Shown here: positions 1 through 6,982 of the stretch, piece by piece
Layout: each line of letters starts with the position of its first letter
How positions within the stretch are numbered: the stretch's first letter is position 1
IMG/VR virus record: IMGVR_UViG_3300020205_001579
Span: 1-22,387 of that record
Source: a virus
Strand: one strand, 5' to 3'
Length of the DNA: 22,387 bases
Notes under the pieces: model-generated
What the model saw: only the letters and a program-made list of their open reading frames with translations
The model's database searches: none
What the model was told of the DNA's origin: nothing
Position numbers and translations under genes: made by a program

Positions 1-807
1 ATGTTACAAAGTCTAGCCAAAGGACTAAGAGCATTAGGAACACCACAAGCCATGCTAGGAGCAGTTACACTAGGATTACTAGCAGGCACATTATATATTA
101 CAGCAAAAGCATTACAAGAATTTGTTTCAATTTCTTGGGAAGCCATGGCTAAAGGTTTTGTTACCCTAGGAGGACTAGGATTATTAGCATCGGTGTTAGG
201 ACTTGCAACTCCTTTTATAATTGCAGGTTCTGTTGCTATTGCTGCAATGAGTGTGGCATTAATTCCGTTTGCTGCTGCAATGGGAGTAATGGGATTAACA
301 TTGCCTCTATTTGTAAATGGTCTTGATAGAATAACAGCACTCAATAGTGATGCATTAAGTGCAGTTGCATTAAGTATAGGTAAGTTAGGAGTAGGGTTGG
401 CTACCTGGGCACCATTTGGAGTAATTGGAATACCTGCTGCATTGGCTTTAAACATGTTAACAACTAGTCTTTTTAGGTTAAGTGGGTTAGATACTGGAAA
501 ATTAGATAAAGTAGCAGCATCAATGCAAAAAATTAAAGATGCAACGCCTGGCGTTGGTCAAGCAATTGCCGGCGGCATAACTGGGTTAGTCAACAAGGCA
601 ATTGGATCATCTGAACCTGTTGCTACTACTACTGGTACACCTGCTACTTCAACAGCATCGAGCGATTCAAATAATTTAGTAAACGAGTTAAAATCATTAA
701 ATAAGCAGATGGCAGATGTATTAAAGTATGTTAGAGAAACAGCAGATCACACCAAACAAGGCGTATCTGCTACTAAATCTTTAGGTGGTAACCTGTTTAG
801 TTTTTAA
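1..807 (+). CDS. Tape-measure-like hydrophobic phage protein, C-terminal part
   Basis: The frame is open at the left edge, so the first ATG may be an internal Met and the protein is probably the C-terminal 268 residues of something longer. It has four strongly hydrophobic, Gly/Ala/Leu-rich stretches (about residues 13-38, 52-72, 73-105 and 127-155). A Thr/Ser/Ala-rich linker follows (about 200-225), then a charged helical tail (about 226-255, with NELKSLNKQMADVLKYVRE), and it ends in GNLFSF. This order of membrane-like segments followed by a short coiled coil is typical of the C-terminus of tail tape-measure proteins, which set tail length and may enter the host membrane during DNA ejection. 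Only 12 bases separate it from the portal gene, so they are probably co-transcribed. T4 has gp19 (tail tube) at this position, so the arrangement differs. An unrelated membrane-active virion protein is the main alternative. Confidence 0.55.
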   Translation: MLQSLAKGLRALGTPQAMLGAVTLGLLAGTLYITAKALQEFVSISWEAMAKGFVTLGGLGLLASVLGLATPFIIAGSVAIAAMSVALIPFAAAMGVMGLTLPLFVNGLDRITALNSDALSAVALSIGKLGVGLATWAPFGVIGIPAALALNMLTTSLFRLSGLDTGKLDKVAASMQKIKDATPGVGQAIAGGITGLVNKAIGSSEPVATTTGTPATSTASSDSNNLVNELKSLNKQMADVLKYVRETADHTKQGVSATKSLGGNLFSF

Positions 808-819
808 GGAAAATATATA

Positions 820-2538
820 ATGGCTGGTTGGAAAAAGTATTTTACGCCGGTAAATGCATCGGGGAATTTGAGTCCTATCAGCGGGTCGACTAATAACAAC
901 TCACAAACTAGTCCAACTCATCGCAATTACTCTAGTTATCTTCCAGATGTTTATTCAGGTCATCCAAACCGTTTAGAACGTTATGGTCAATATGACACCA
1001 TGGATTCAGACAGTGAAGTCAATGCTGCATTAGACATTTTAGCAGAATTCTGTAGTCAAGCAAATGAAGAAAATGGCACTCCATTTAGAGTATTTTTTAA
1101 AGATCAAGCCACAAGTACTGAAATTAAAGTCATTAGAAAGTACATGCAACAGTGGACCAAACTAAACAAATTTCAAACTAGAATTTTTAAAATAGTTCGT
1201 AACAGTTTCAAATATGGTGATACTTTCTTTGTTAGAGATCCAGAAACACAGTCGTGGATGTACATAGATCCTAACAAAGTAGATCGTATTATTGTTAATG
1301 AATCAGAAGGAAAAAAGCCTGAACAATATATGATTCGAGACTTTAACCCTAACTTAGAAACATTAGCAACAACTGCAATTAATCCTAGTAATGTTACAGG
1401 TGGAGGTAGCCAATATGCTGGAGGCGGAACAAGCCCAGGGCAAGCAGGTGCTGGTGGCAGTAGGGGAATGACTGGATCATATCCTAGCAATATTACTGGT
1501 AGTAGATTTGGTAGACATGAAAATCAATATGCAATTGATGCTAAACATGTAATACATATTAGCATGAGTGAAGGATTAGATAATAATTTTCCTTTTGGTA
1601 CTAGTTTATTAGAAAGCATTTTTAAAGTATTCAAACAGAAAGAATTATTAGAAGATGCAATTCTAATATATCGTATTCAACGTGCTCCAGAACGTCGTGT
1701 ATTCTATATTGATGTAGGAAATATGCCAAGCCATTTGGCCATGGGATTCGTTGAGCGTGTTAAAAACGAAGTTAATCAACGCCGTATTCCTAGTGCAACG
1801 GGTGGAGGTCAAAGTGTAGTCGATGCTGGATATAATCCACTTAGCATCAATGAAGATTACTTTTTCCCACAAACAGCAGAGGGTAGAGGCAGTAAAGTTG
1901 AAGTATTGCCAGGTGGTACTAACCTAGGAGAAATTGATGATCTTAAGTATTTTACTAATAAGTTGTTTCGTGCTCTACGCATACCTAGCACTTATCTTCC
2001 TACCGGCTCTGACGATGGAGGAAGCAATTTTAATGATGGTAGAGTTGGAACAGCATACATACAGGAACTTAGATTTAACAAGTATTGTGAACGACTACAA
2101 AGCTTAATGAATGAACAGTTTGATACAGAATTTAAACTGTATCTGCATAATAAAGGCATCAACATAGACAGCAATTTATTTGAAGTTAAGTTTAATCCTC
2201 CACAGAATTTTGCCAGTTATCGTCAAGCAGAAATGGATACAGCCCGTGTTAATACATTTAATACTATGATTGCTATTCCACAAATCAGTAAACGATTTGC
2301 GTTAAAACGTTTCTTAGGGCTTACAGCAGAAGAAATGGCAGATAATGAAAAATTATGGCAAGAAGAAAATATAGATACAGATGCTACATTGCCTGCAAGT
2401 GCTGAACTTAGAAGTGTTGGAATTACTGCAAATGGTATAGGATCTGATATATCTGGATTAAATTCTGCAACAGAAGCACCACCGCCGGAAGATCCTAATG
2501 CAGCAGCGCCTGCTCCAGAAACTCCGCCAGCAGCATAA
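820..2538 (+). CDS. 20: Portal vertex protein (T4 gp20-like)
   Basis: This is the portal protein, which forms the dodecameric ring at the head vertex. It starts head assembly, docks the terminase and is the DNA channel. Recognisable gp20 signatures are YGQYDTMDSDSEVNAALDI (residues 55-73), the RAPERRVFYIDVGNMP block (from residue 288), and LGEIDDLKYFTNKLFRALRIP with STYLPTG just after it. At 572 aa it is somewhat longer than T4 gp20 (524 aa). The extra length includes a Gly/Ser-rich insertion at about residues 188-228 and a Pro/Ala-rich acidic C-terminus (APPPEDPNAAAPAPETPPAA). The start is supported by AAGGA at 806-810, nine bases upstream, which overlaps the previous stop codon. It is the first gene of the head cluster. 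Identity is secure. What the insertion does is unknown. Confidence 0.97.
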   Translation: MAGWKKYFTPVNASGNLSPISGSTNNNSQTSPTHRNYSSYLPDVYSGHPNRLERYGQYDTMDSDSEVNAALDILAEFCSQANEENGTPFRVFFKDQATSTEIKVIRKYMQQWTKLNKFQTRIFKIVRNSFKYGDTFFVRDPETQSWMYIDPNKVDRIIVNESEGKKPEQYMIRDFNPNLETLATTAINPSNVTGGGSQYAGGGTSPGQAGAGGSRGMTGSYPSNITGSRFGRHENQYAIDAKHVIHISMSEGLDNNFPFGTSLLESIFKVFKQKELLEDAILIYRIQRAPERRVFYIDVGNMPSHLAMGFVERVKNEVNQRRIPSATGGGQSVVDAGYNPLSINEDYFFPQTAEGRGSKVEVLPGGTNLGEIDDLKYFTNKLFRALRIPSTYLPTGSDDGGSNFNDGRVGTAYIQELRFNKYCERLQSLMNEQFDTEFKLYLHNKGINIDSNLFEVKFNPPQNFASYRQAEMDTARVNTFNTMIAIPQISKRFALKRFLGLTAEEMADNEKLWQEENIDTDATLPASAELRSVGITANGIGSDISGLNSATEAPPPEDPNAAAPAPETPPAA

Positions 2539-2541
2539 ATA
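2534..2541 (+). promoter_or_regulatory. Candidate late promoter CATAAATA
   Basis: CATAAATA matches the NATAAATA late-promoter element of T4-like cyanophages (T4 consensus TATAAATA). It overlaps the gp20 stop codon. With T4 late-promoter spacing, transcription would begin at about 2547, the A of the next start codon. Confidence 0.45.
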
Positions 2542-2546
2542 TTTGT

Positions 2547-2795
2547 ATGCTATTAAACGAATTCATTTATTTTGACGGTCAGCAAGCAAATCAAGTTGAC
2601 GACTTGAGATACAATTCTGACAATGATACCAGTATATTAAAATCAAAAGATTTACGTAAAACACGATTAACTTTACGTATGTTAAATGATCTTCGTAAAG
2701 CAGGTGATGCTAGAGAAGAAGAAAAGAAAAATGAGTTAGGTTTAGTAAGAAAAATGTATGCGGTTCCGCCTCCTGAGGCAGCACCTGTAGCATAA
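2547..2795 (+). CDS. Small conserved prohead-region protein (gp67/gp68 position)
   Basis: This 82-aa protein lies between portal and prohead core, where T4 has the small core proteins gp67 and gp68. The N-terminal half is polar and acidic. The centre is a basic helix with the sequence LRKTRLTLRMLNDLRKAGDA, followed by EEEKKNELGLVRKMY and a Pro/Ala-rich tail. A KTRLTL-type helix in a small gene next to gp20 is, from memory, common in T4-like phages, where it is usually annotated as hypothetical or prohead core. I cannot assign it to gp67 or gp68 by sequence alone. No Shine-Dalgarno sequence precedes the ATG; the eight bases between the gp20 stop and this start are AT-rich. Translation may therefore depend on coupling to gp20 or on a leaderless message (see the late-promoter motif at 2534). 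Confidence 0.6.
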   Translation: MLLNEFIYFDGQQANQVDDLRYNSDNDTSILKSKDLRKTRLTLRMLNDLRKAGDAREEEKKNELGLVRKMYAVPPPEAAPVA

Positions 2796-2807
2796 TTTTA
2801 TAAAATT
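2794..2807. other. 14-bp AT palindrome at the end of the 82-aa gene
   Basis: AATTTTATAAAATT is a perfect palindrome overlapping the TAA stop codon. It is the first of four inverted repeats in this gap. Because it is pure AT, it could arise by chance. Confidence 0.4.
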
Positions 2808-2812
2808 TAATG

Positions 2813-2829
2813 ATTTTTTATCAAAAAAT
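2813..2829 (+). other. A/T hairpin ATTTTTT-ATC-AAAAAAT
   Basis: The seven-base arms are perfectly complementary around a three-base loop. It lies between the AT palindrome and the GC-containing hairpin. It is unlikely to be stable alone and may be part of a compound termination or processing region. Confidence 0.35.
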
Positions 2830-2862
2830 GCCTCAAACGATCAATAATGGCTCGTTTTAGGC
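2830..2862 (+). terminator. Imperfect 11-bp hairpin, possible terminator or RNA-processing site
   Basis: GCCTCAAACGA (2830-2840) pairs with TCGTTTTAGGC (2852-2862) at ten of eleven positions, with a C/T mismatch, around an 11-base loop. There is no clean downstream T-run, so it is not a textbook intrinsic terminator. The position, after the 82-aa gene and before the core cluster, suits partial termination or mRNA end formation. Confidence 0.4.
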
Positions 2863-2886
2863 CTGTTTCCTATGCCTTTATGTAAA

Positions 2887-2904
2887 TGTGTTTAAATAAA
2901 CACA
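2887..2904. promoter_or_regulatory. Inverted repeat containing a late-promoter-like TTTAAATA
   Basis: TGTGTTTA and TAAACACA are perfect eight-base inverted arms separated by AA. The centre reads TTTAAATA (2891-2898), one mismatch from the T4 late element TATAAATA. It would place a transcript start near 2904, 45 bases before the prohead-core start codon. It could be a promoter, an operator-like palindrome, or both. Confidence 0.35.
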
Positions 2905-2948
2905 CAATACAGCCTTGCCGCGCAATCTAATTAAGGAGAATACACGCA

Positions 2949-3968
2949 ATGTCTACAAAGTTTGAACAACTATTAGATCTCATCGTTAACGAAGATAAGC
3001 AAAAAGCCGAAGAACTTTTTCATGCTATCGTTGTTGAGAAATCTAGAGAAATTTATGAAAATCTAATCGCTGAAGAAGAAGAAGAAAATACCGATATGGA
3101 AGAAGCAGAAGATCCCGATGAAGATCCTGTTGAAGAAGGTGCTGATGATGTAGAAGAATCTGATGATACCGATATGGACGAGTCCATGGACTTAGAAGAT
3201 TCTTACAGCATGGAAGCAGATGACGAAGAAGATCCAATGAGTGGTTCTGGTGATGCTACTGATGAATTTGGTAGTGACATTGGCGCCGACGACACAGATG
3301 GTGAAGAAAATCCAGAAGCACAAGAAGATAACGCAATCATGGACATCAAAACTGCTATTCAAGAACTTGAAGCAGCCTTTGCTGAACTAGAACAAGCCCA
3401 GGGCGGTGAAGCATCACATGGTGGTTTTGGTAGTGAAGAAGAGCCAAAAATGGGAATGGATGATGAAGATGAAGGTATGATGATGGGAAAGCCAGCATTT
3501 GAAGGTCGTCGTATCACACGTGAATATACAGAGAAAGTTGGTAACGACTGGGATAAATCTGGTAGCCAAAAGAGTCAAGGTCAGTACTTAGGTGCAGGCA
3601 CTGGTGAGAAAGATGGCTCTCCAGTTGAAGGACGTAGCCCAATTGCTTCTGGTAAAAACAAGCCAGGACCGGCAAATGTAAATGGTAGAAACTTGGTACA
3701 AGGTTCTACAGAAGGTCAAAGCAACACTGGTACAAGCCCTGGCAAAGTAAACAACGGTATTACAAAAACTGCCGGTGAAAAGTTTGCTAGCGGTATCCAC
3801 AACGTTGACGGTATGAAGTCTGGTGTTAAGACACTAGGTAAAGTTGCCAACGGTCATGGTGCTGAGAAGAAAGGTTCTGGTCCAGGCCCAGTAGGTTCCG
3901 GTACAGGCGACAAAGCTGGTCAAACCAGTGTTAGCCCTGTAAAGCAATTCTTGAAGCCAGCTAATTAA
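2949..3968 (+). CDS. Prohead core scaffold protein, acidic (gp67/gp68 type)
   Basis: This 339-aa protein is probably an internal prohead-core component that helps shape the capsid and is removed by the gp21 protease. The N-terminal helix (residues 1-40, FEQLLDLIVNEDKQKAEELF) resembles the start of T4 gp67/gp68-type core proteins. Residues 41-180 are extremely acidic (runs of Glu/Asp with Met). The C-terminal 140 residues switch to a Gly/Ser/Asn/Lys-rich, low-complexity, net-basic sequence. It is several times larger than T4 gp67 (80 aa) and more than twice gp68 (141 aa). A strong AAGGAG lies 10 bases upstream of the ATG. It is followed after 13 bases by gp21, in the T4 order of core protein, protease, scaffold, capsid. 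The assignment rests on position, the N-terminal helix and composition, not on a diagnostic motif. Confidence 0.7.
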   Translation: MSTKFEQLLDLIVNEDKQKAEELFHAIVVEKSREIYENLIAEEEEENTDMEEAEDPDEDPVEEGADDVEESDDTDMDESMDLEDSYSMEADDEEDPMSGSGDATDEFGSDIGADDTDGEENPEAQEDNAIMDIKTAIQELEAAFAELEQAQGGEASHGGFGSEEEPKMGMDDEDEGMMMGKPAFEGRRITREYTEKVGNDWDKSGSQKSQGQYLGAGTGEKDGSPVEGRSPIASGKNKPGPANVNGRNLVQGSTEGQSNTGTSPGKVNNGITKTAGEKFASGIHNVDGMKSGVKTLGKVANGHGAEKKGSGPGPVGSGTGDKAGQTSVSPVKQFLKPAN

Positions 3969-3972
3969 TTAG
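3961..3972. other. 12-bp palindrome across the core-protein stop codon
   Basis: CTAATTAATTAG is a perfect palindrome spanning the TAA stop just before gp21. It is short and AT-rich, so any role is uncertain. It lies where translation restarts for gp21, which has only a weak ribosome site. Confidence 0.3.
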
Positions 3973-3981
3973 AGCACTAGG

Positions 3982-4611
3982 ATGAAAGTATCTTATCTAA
4001 GAGAACACCTAAGTTTTGATCAGGCCGGCATCATGATGGAGTCGGATGACAAGGATGGCAAGAGCCTTTATTTAAAAGGTATTGCCATCCAAGGTGGTAT
4101 TCGCAATGCAAATCAACGAGTCTACCCTGTAGATGAAATTGAACGTGCTGTGAAAACACTAAATGATCAATTACAAAGTGGATACTCTGTGTTAGGTGAA
4201 GTAGACCATCCAGATGATCTAAAAGTAAATTTGGACCGTGTATCCCATATGATTACTCAAATGTGGATGGAAGGTCCTAATGGTTATGGCAAGATGAAGA
4301 TTTTGCCAACACCAATGGGTAACTTAATTCGTACTATGCTTGAAAGCGGAGTGAAACTAGGTGTCAGCAGTAGAGGCAGCGGCAACGTTGATGAAATGTC
4401 TGGCAAAGTATCCGATTTTGAGATTATCACAGTAGATGTAGTTGCACAACCTAGCGCACCTGGTGCATATCCTACTCCTGTTTATGAGCATCTCATGAAC
4501 ACAAGAGGTGGAAATCGTGCCTTTAGTGTTGCTAAAGAAGTAAAAGAAGATCCAAAGGCCCAAAAGTATCTTCAAGAGTCTCTCTTGAAGATTATTAAAG
4601 GTCTAAAATAA
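3982..4611 (+). CDS. 21: Prohead maturation protease (T4 gp21-like)
   Basis: This serine protease has the herpesvirus-assemblin-like fold. It is packaged in the prohead and cleaves the scaffold, the core proteins and the N-terminus of the capsid protein. Visible hallmarks are the N-terminal LYLKGIAIQGGIRNANQRVYP (residues 29-49), GEVDHP with the likely catalytic His76, and KLGVSSRGSG with the likely catalytic Ser at 129/130. The DFEIITVDVVAQPSAPGA block (145-162) carries acidic residues conserved in the family. At 209 aa it is about the length of T4 gp21. The chosen start gives the expected N-terminus, but its ribosome site is poor (AGG directly abutting the ATG; AGAG at 3971-3974), suggesting low expression or coupling to the upstream gene. 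The last codons contain a perfect hairpin (4568-4592). Confidence 0.96.
   Translation: MKVSYLREHLSFDQAGIMMESDDKDGKSLYLKGIAIQGGIRNANQRVYPVDEIERAVKTLNDQLQSGYSVLGEVDHPDDLKVNLDRVSHMITQMWMEGPNGYGKMKILPTPMGNLIRTMLESGVKLGVSSRGSGNVDEMSGKVSDFEIITVDVVAQPSAPGAYPTPVYEHLMNTRGGNRAFSVAKEVKEDPKAQKYLQESLLKIIKGLK
4568..4592 (+). other. Perfect 11-bp hairpin inside the 3' end of gp21
   Basis: ATCTTCAAGAG (4568-4578), a TCT loop, and CTCTTGAAGAT (4582-4592) form an 11-bp uninterrupted stem with a triloop. It lies 19 bases before the gp21 stop codon and 35 bases before the gp22 start. No T-run follows, so it is not an intrinsic terminator. It could be an mRNA processing or stabilising element separating protease from scaffold message. 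Confidence 0.6.
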
Positions 4612-4627
4612 GCCCGAGGAGAAAAAG

Positions 4628-5710
4628 ATGGACGCATTCAAACAATTAGTGGAGTCAGGCGTAATGACAGAAGAAACAAGATCTGTTATTGAGTCTGCCT
4701 TTGCTACGAAAATTCAAGAGAATCGCGACCAAGTTACCGCAGAACTTCGTGAAGAATTTGCACAAAAATACAGTCATGACAAAACAGTTATGGTTGAAGC
4801 AATCGACAAGATGTTAAGCGACAGATTGGCCGTAGAAATGGCCGAATTGTATAATGACAAAAAAGCACTAGCAGAAGCAAAAGTAGCATACCAACAACGT
4901 ATTGCCGAAGATGCTAAGAAACTAGAAGGTTTTGTTATCAAGCAATTGGGCAAAGAAGTTGTAGAGTTCCAAAGCGATCGTAAGAAAGTTGCTGAGAACT
5001 TTGGCAAATTAGAACAGTTTATTGTACACGCTCTAGCAAAAGAAATTAGAGAGTTTGCAGTTGACAAGCGTGACCTAGCCGAAACGAAAGTTAAGTTAGT
5101 TCGCGAAGCAAAAAACAAGTTTGAAGAAATTAAACAACGTTTCATTCAACGTAGCGCACAGGTAGTAGAGGCTACAGTCACTAAACAAATGAGATCTGAA
5201 ATCAAGCAATTGAAAGAAGATATCGATAGTGCCCGTAACAACTCATTTGGACGTAAGTTGTATGAAGCATTTGCACAAGAGTATTCTGCATCATTCTTAA
5301 ATGAAAAATCTGAAACAAGTAAATTGTTAAAGATCATTGCTAAGAAAGATCAAGAACTTGCAGAAACAAAAGATGCTTTAACAGAAAAAGCTACAATTGT
5401 TGAATCTAAAGACCGCGAAATTCGTGTTACTAAAGATTTAATGGAACGTAAGCAAGTTATGGCTGAGTTGTTATCACCAATATCTGGTGAAAAAAGAGCG
5501 CTAATGAATCAATTGCTTGAGTCTGTAGAGACCAAGAGATTATCAGTAGCATTTGAGAAATACCTACCCACTGTTATGGAAGGTGCTACAGTTAAGACAG
5601 CGAAAGCAACATTAACTGAAAGTTCTGAAGTAACTGGAAATCGAGAAAGCAAGCCACAGGTAGGCTTAGATAACATCTTAGATATCCGCAAATTAGCGGG
5701 TCTAAAATAA
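4628..5710 (+). CDS. 22: Major prohead scaffold/core protein (T4 gp22-like)
   Basis: gp22 is the main internal scaffold of the prohead. It is assembled on the portal inside the gp23 shell and degraded to peptides by gp21. The 360-aa sequence is almost entirely charged helix with heptad-like Lys/Glu/Leu patterning from about residue 30 to 300, as expected for a coiled-coil scaffold. A conserved-looking segment with MERKQVMAELLSPISGEKR (about residues 272-290) is followed by a helix and a flexible Thr/Ser tail ending DNILDIRKLAGLK. The position between gp21 and gp23 and the N-terminal FKQLVESGVMTEETRSVIE agree with gp22. GAGGAG stands 6-11 bases before the ATG, a much stronger ribosome site than that of gp21. 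This fits the need for many scaffold copies per protease. Confidence 0.92.
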   Translation: MDAFKQLVESGVMTEETRSVIESAFATKIQENRDQVTAELREEFAQKYSHDKTVMVEAIDKMLSDRLAVEMAELYNDKKALAEAKVAYQQRIAEDAKKLEGFVIKQLGKEVVEFQSDRKKVAENFGKLEQFIVHALAKEIREFAVDKRDLAETKVKLVREAKNKFEEIKQRFIQRSAQVVEATVTKQMRSEIKQLKEDIDSARNNSFGRKLYEAFAQEYSASFLNEKSETSKLLKIIAKKDQELAETKDALTEKATIVESKDREIRVTKDLMERKQVMAELLSPISGEKRALMNQLLESVETKRLSVAFEKYLPTVMEGATVKTAKATLTESSEVTGNRESKPQVGLDNILDIRKLAGLK

Positions 5711-5730
5711 TTATATTCAAGGAGACGTAA

Positions 5731-6912
5731 ATGTCACAATTATTAAATGAAAGATGGTCAGAGACCAAAGAAGCTCTGCTTGAAGGCCTACAAGGTAACC
5801 GTCGTGCATCTATGGGCGTATGCCTAGAAAATACACGCCGTCATTTGGCTGAAAGCGCAACTGCTGGTGCAACATCCGCTGGAAACATTGCTACACTAAA
5901 CCGTGTAATTCTTCCAGTTATTCGTCGTGTTATGCCTACAGTTATTGCCAACGAAATCATCGGCGTTCAGCCAATGACTGGTCCAGTTGGTCAAATCCAC
6001 ACTCTACGTGTTCGCTACGCTGATGGCGTTGCTTCCGGTGATACAGTGTATGCAGGTGAAGAGGCCCTAAGCCCATTCAAGATTGCAGCCGCTTATTCTG
6101 GTAACAACAGTGCTACAGCAGGTGCCCAAACAACATCTGTTCTTGAAGGTTCACCAGGCAAGCGTATGAGCATCCAAATCTTGAAGACTCCAGTTGAAGC
6201 TAAGTCACGTAAACTAAGCGCACGTTGGACATTTGAGGCTGCTCAAGATGCACAAGCCCAACAAGGTATTGACATCGAAGCAGAAATCATGGCTGCTCTA
6301 GCACAAGAAATTACTGCTGAAATTGACCAAGAAATTCTAGCAAGTCTACGTCGTTTAGCAACTATCGAAGAAACATATGACCAGTCATTAGTTTCAGGTA
6401 CTGCTACATTCGTAGGTGACGAGCACGCTGCTCTTGCTATCCAAATCAACCGTGTAAGCAATTTGATTGCTCAACGTACACGTCGTGGTTCTGGTAACTG
6501 GGCTGTTGTTTCTAACCAAGCATTGACAATTCTACAATCTGCTACTACAAGCGCATTTGCTCGTACAACAGAAGGTACATTTGAAGCACCTACAAACACT
6601 AAGTTTGTTGGTACATTGAATGGCGCAATGAGAATTTATGTTGACGCATACAAGAGTGATACAGACGATGACAACCAAGTTCTTATCGGATACAAAGGTA
6701 CTAGCGAAGCAGATGCTGCTGCGTTCTATTGCCCATACATTCCTCTAATGAGTTCTGGTGTTGTTCTAGATCCAGCAACTTTTGAGCCAGTAGTTGGCTT
6801 CTTGACACGCTACGGCTATGTTGAGTTGAACAATACTGCGTCTTCTCTAGGTAACGCTGCCGACTATCTAGGTCGTGTATCTATTACAAACGCAACTGTA
6901 AGCTTCAAGTAA
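5731..6912 (+). CDS. 23: Major capsid protein (T4 gp23-like)
   Basis: This is the main shell protein (HK97 fold). Diagnostic T4-type sequence is RVMPTVIANEIIGVQPMTGP followed by VGQIHTLRVRYADG (residues 67-100), then the KSRKLSARWTFEAAQDAQAQ block with GIDIEAEIMAALAQEITAEID just after it, and the C-terminal TRYGYVELNN. It is 393 aa, clearly shorter than T4 gp23 (521 aa). A gp21-type cleavage site (Leu/Ile-x-Glu) occurs at LAE-S, residues 39-42, so the mature protein would begin at Ser42 and be 352 aa. LLE-G at 16-19 is a second match. A strong AAGGAG is placed 8 bases upstream. Codon use is richer in C/G-ending codons than in the tail-fibre genes, as expected for the most abundant virion protein. 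An intrinsic terminator follows directly. No gp24-type vertex paralogue is seen in the window. Confidence 0.98.
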   Translation: MSQLLNERWSETKEALLEGLQGNRRASMGVCLENTRRHLAESATAGATSAGNIATLNRVILPVIRRVMPTVIANEIIGVQPMTGPVGQIHTLRVRYADGVASGDTVYAGEEALSPFKIAAAYSGNNSATAGAQTTSVLEGSPGKRMSIQILKTPVEAKSRKLSARWTFEAAQDAQAQQGIDIEAEIMAALAQEITAEIDQEILASLRRLATIEETYDQSLVSGTATFVGDEHAALAIQINRVSNLIAQRTRRGSGNWAVVSNQALTILQSATTSAFARTTEGTFEAPTNTKFVGTLNGAMRIYVDAYKSDTDDDNQVLIGYKGTSEADAAAFYCPYIPLMSSGVVLDPATFEPVVGFLTRYGYVELNNTASSLGNAADYLGRVSITNATVSFK

Positions 6913-6933
6913 TCCGTTATTTGAAATACAAAC

Positions 6934-6958
6934 AAAAACCCACTTTGGTGGGTTTTTT
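6934..6958 (+). terminator. Intrinsic terminator after the major capsid gene
   Basis: AAAAACCCAC (6934-6943) and GTGGGTTTTT (6948-6957) form a perfect 10-bp stem with a TTTG loop, ending in six Ts. It starts 22 bases after the gp23 stop. The A-run on the left arm means it could also work on the opposite strand. Confidence 0.93.
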
Positions 6959-6969
6959 GTTGACCATTA

Positions 6970-6977
6970 CATAAATA
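6970..6977 (+). promoter_or_regulatory. Late promoter CATAAATA
   Basis: This exact NATAAATA match lies 12 bases after the gp23 terminator. T4 late spacing predicts a start near 6983, giving an 81-base leader for the gene at 7064. The terminator-then-promoter order makes this the best-supported promoter in the window. Confidence 0.65.
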
Positions 6978-6982
6978 CTATT

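Noticed and set aside
4774-5145. Minus-strand 123-residue open frame opposite gp22
   Set aside because: It is antisense to a clear gp22 gene. The Ser/Leu/Ala-rich composition is the mirror of the Lys/Glu codons on the other strand.
5731-6912. Intron or homing endonuclease interrupting gp23
   Set aside because: The capsid frame is continuous, with conserved blocks in the expected order.
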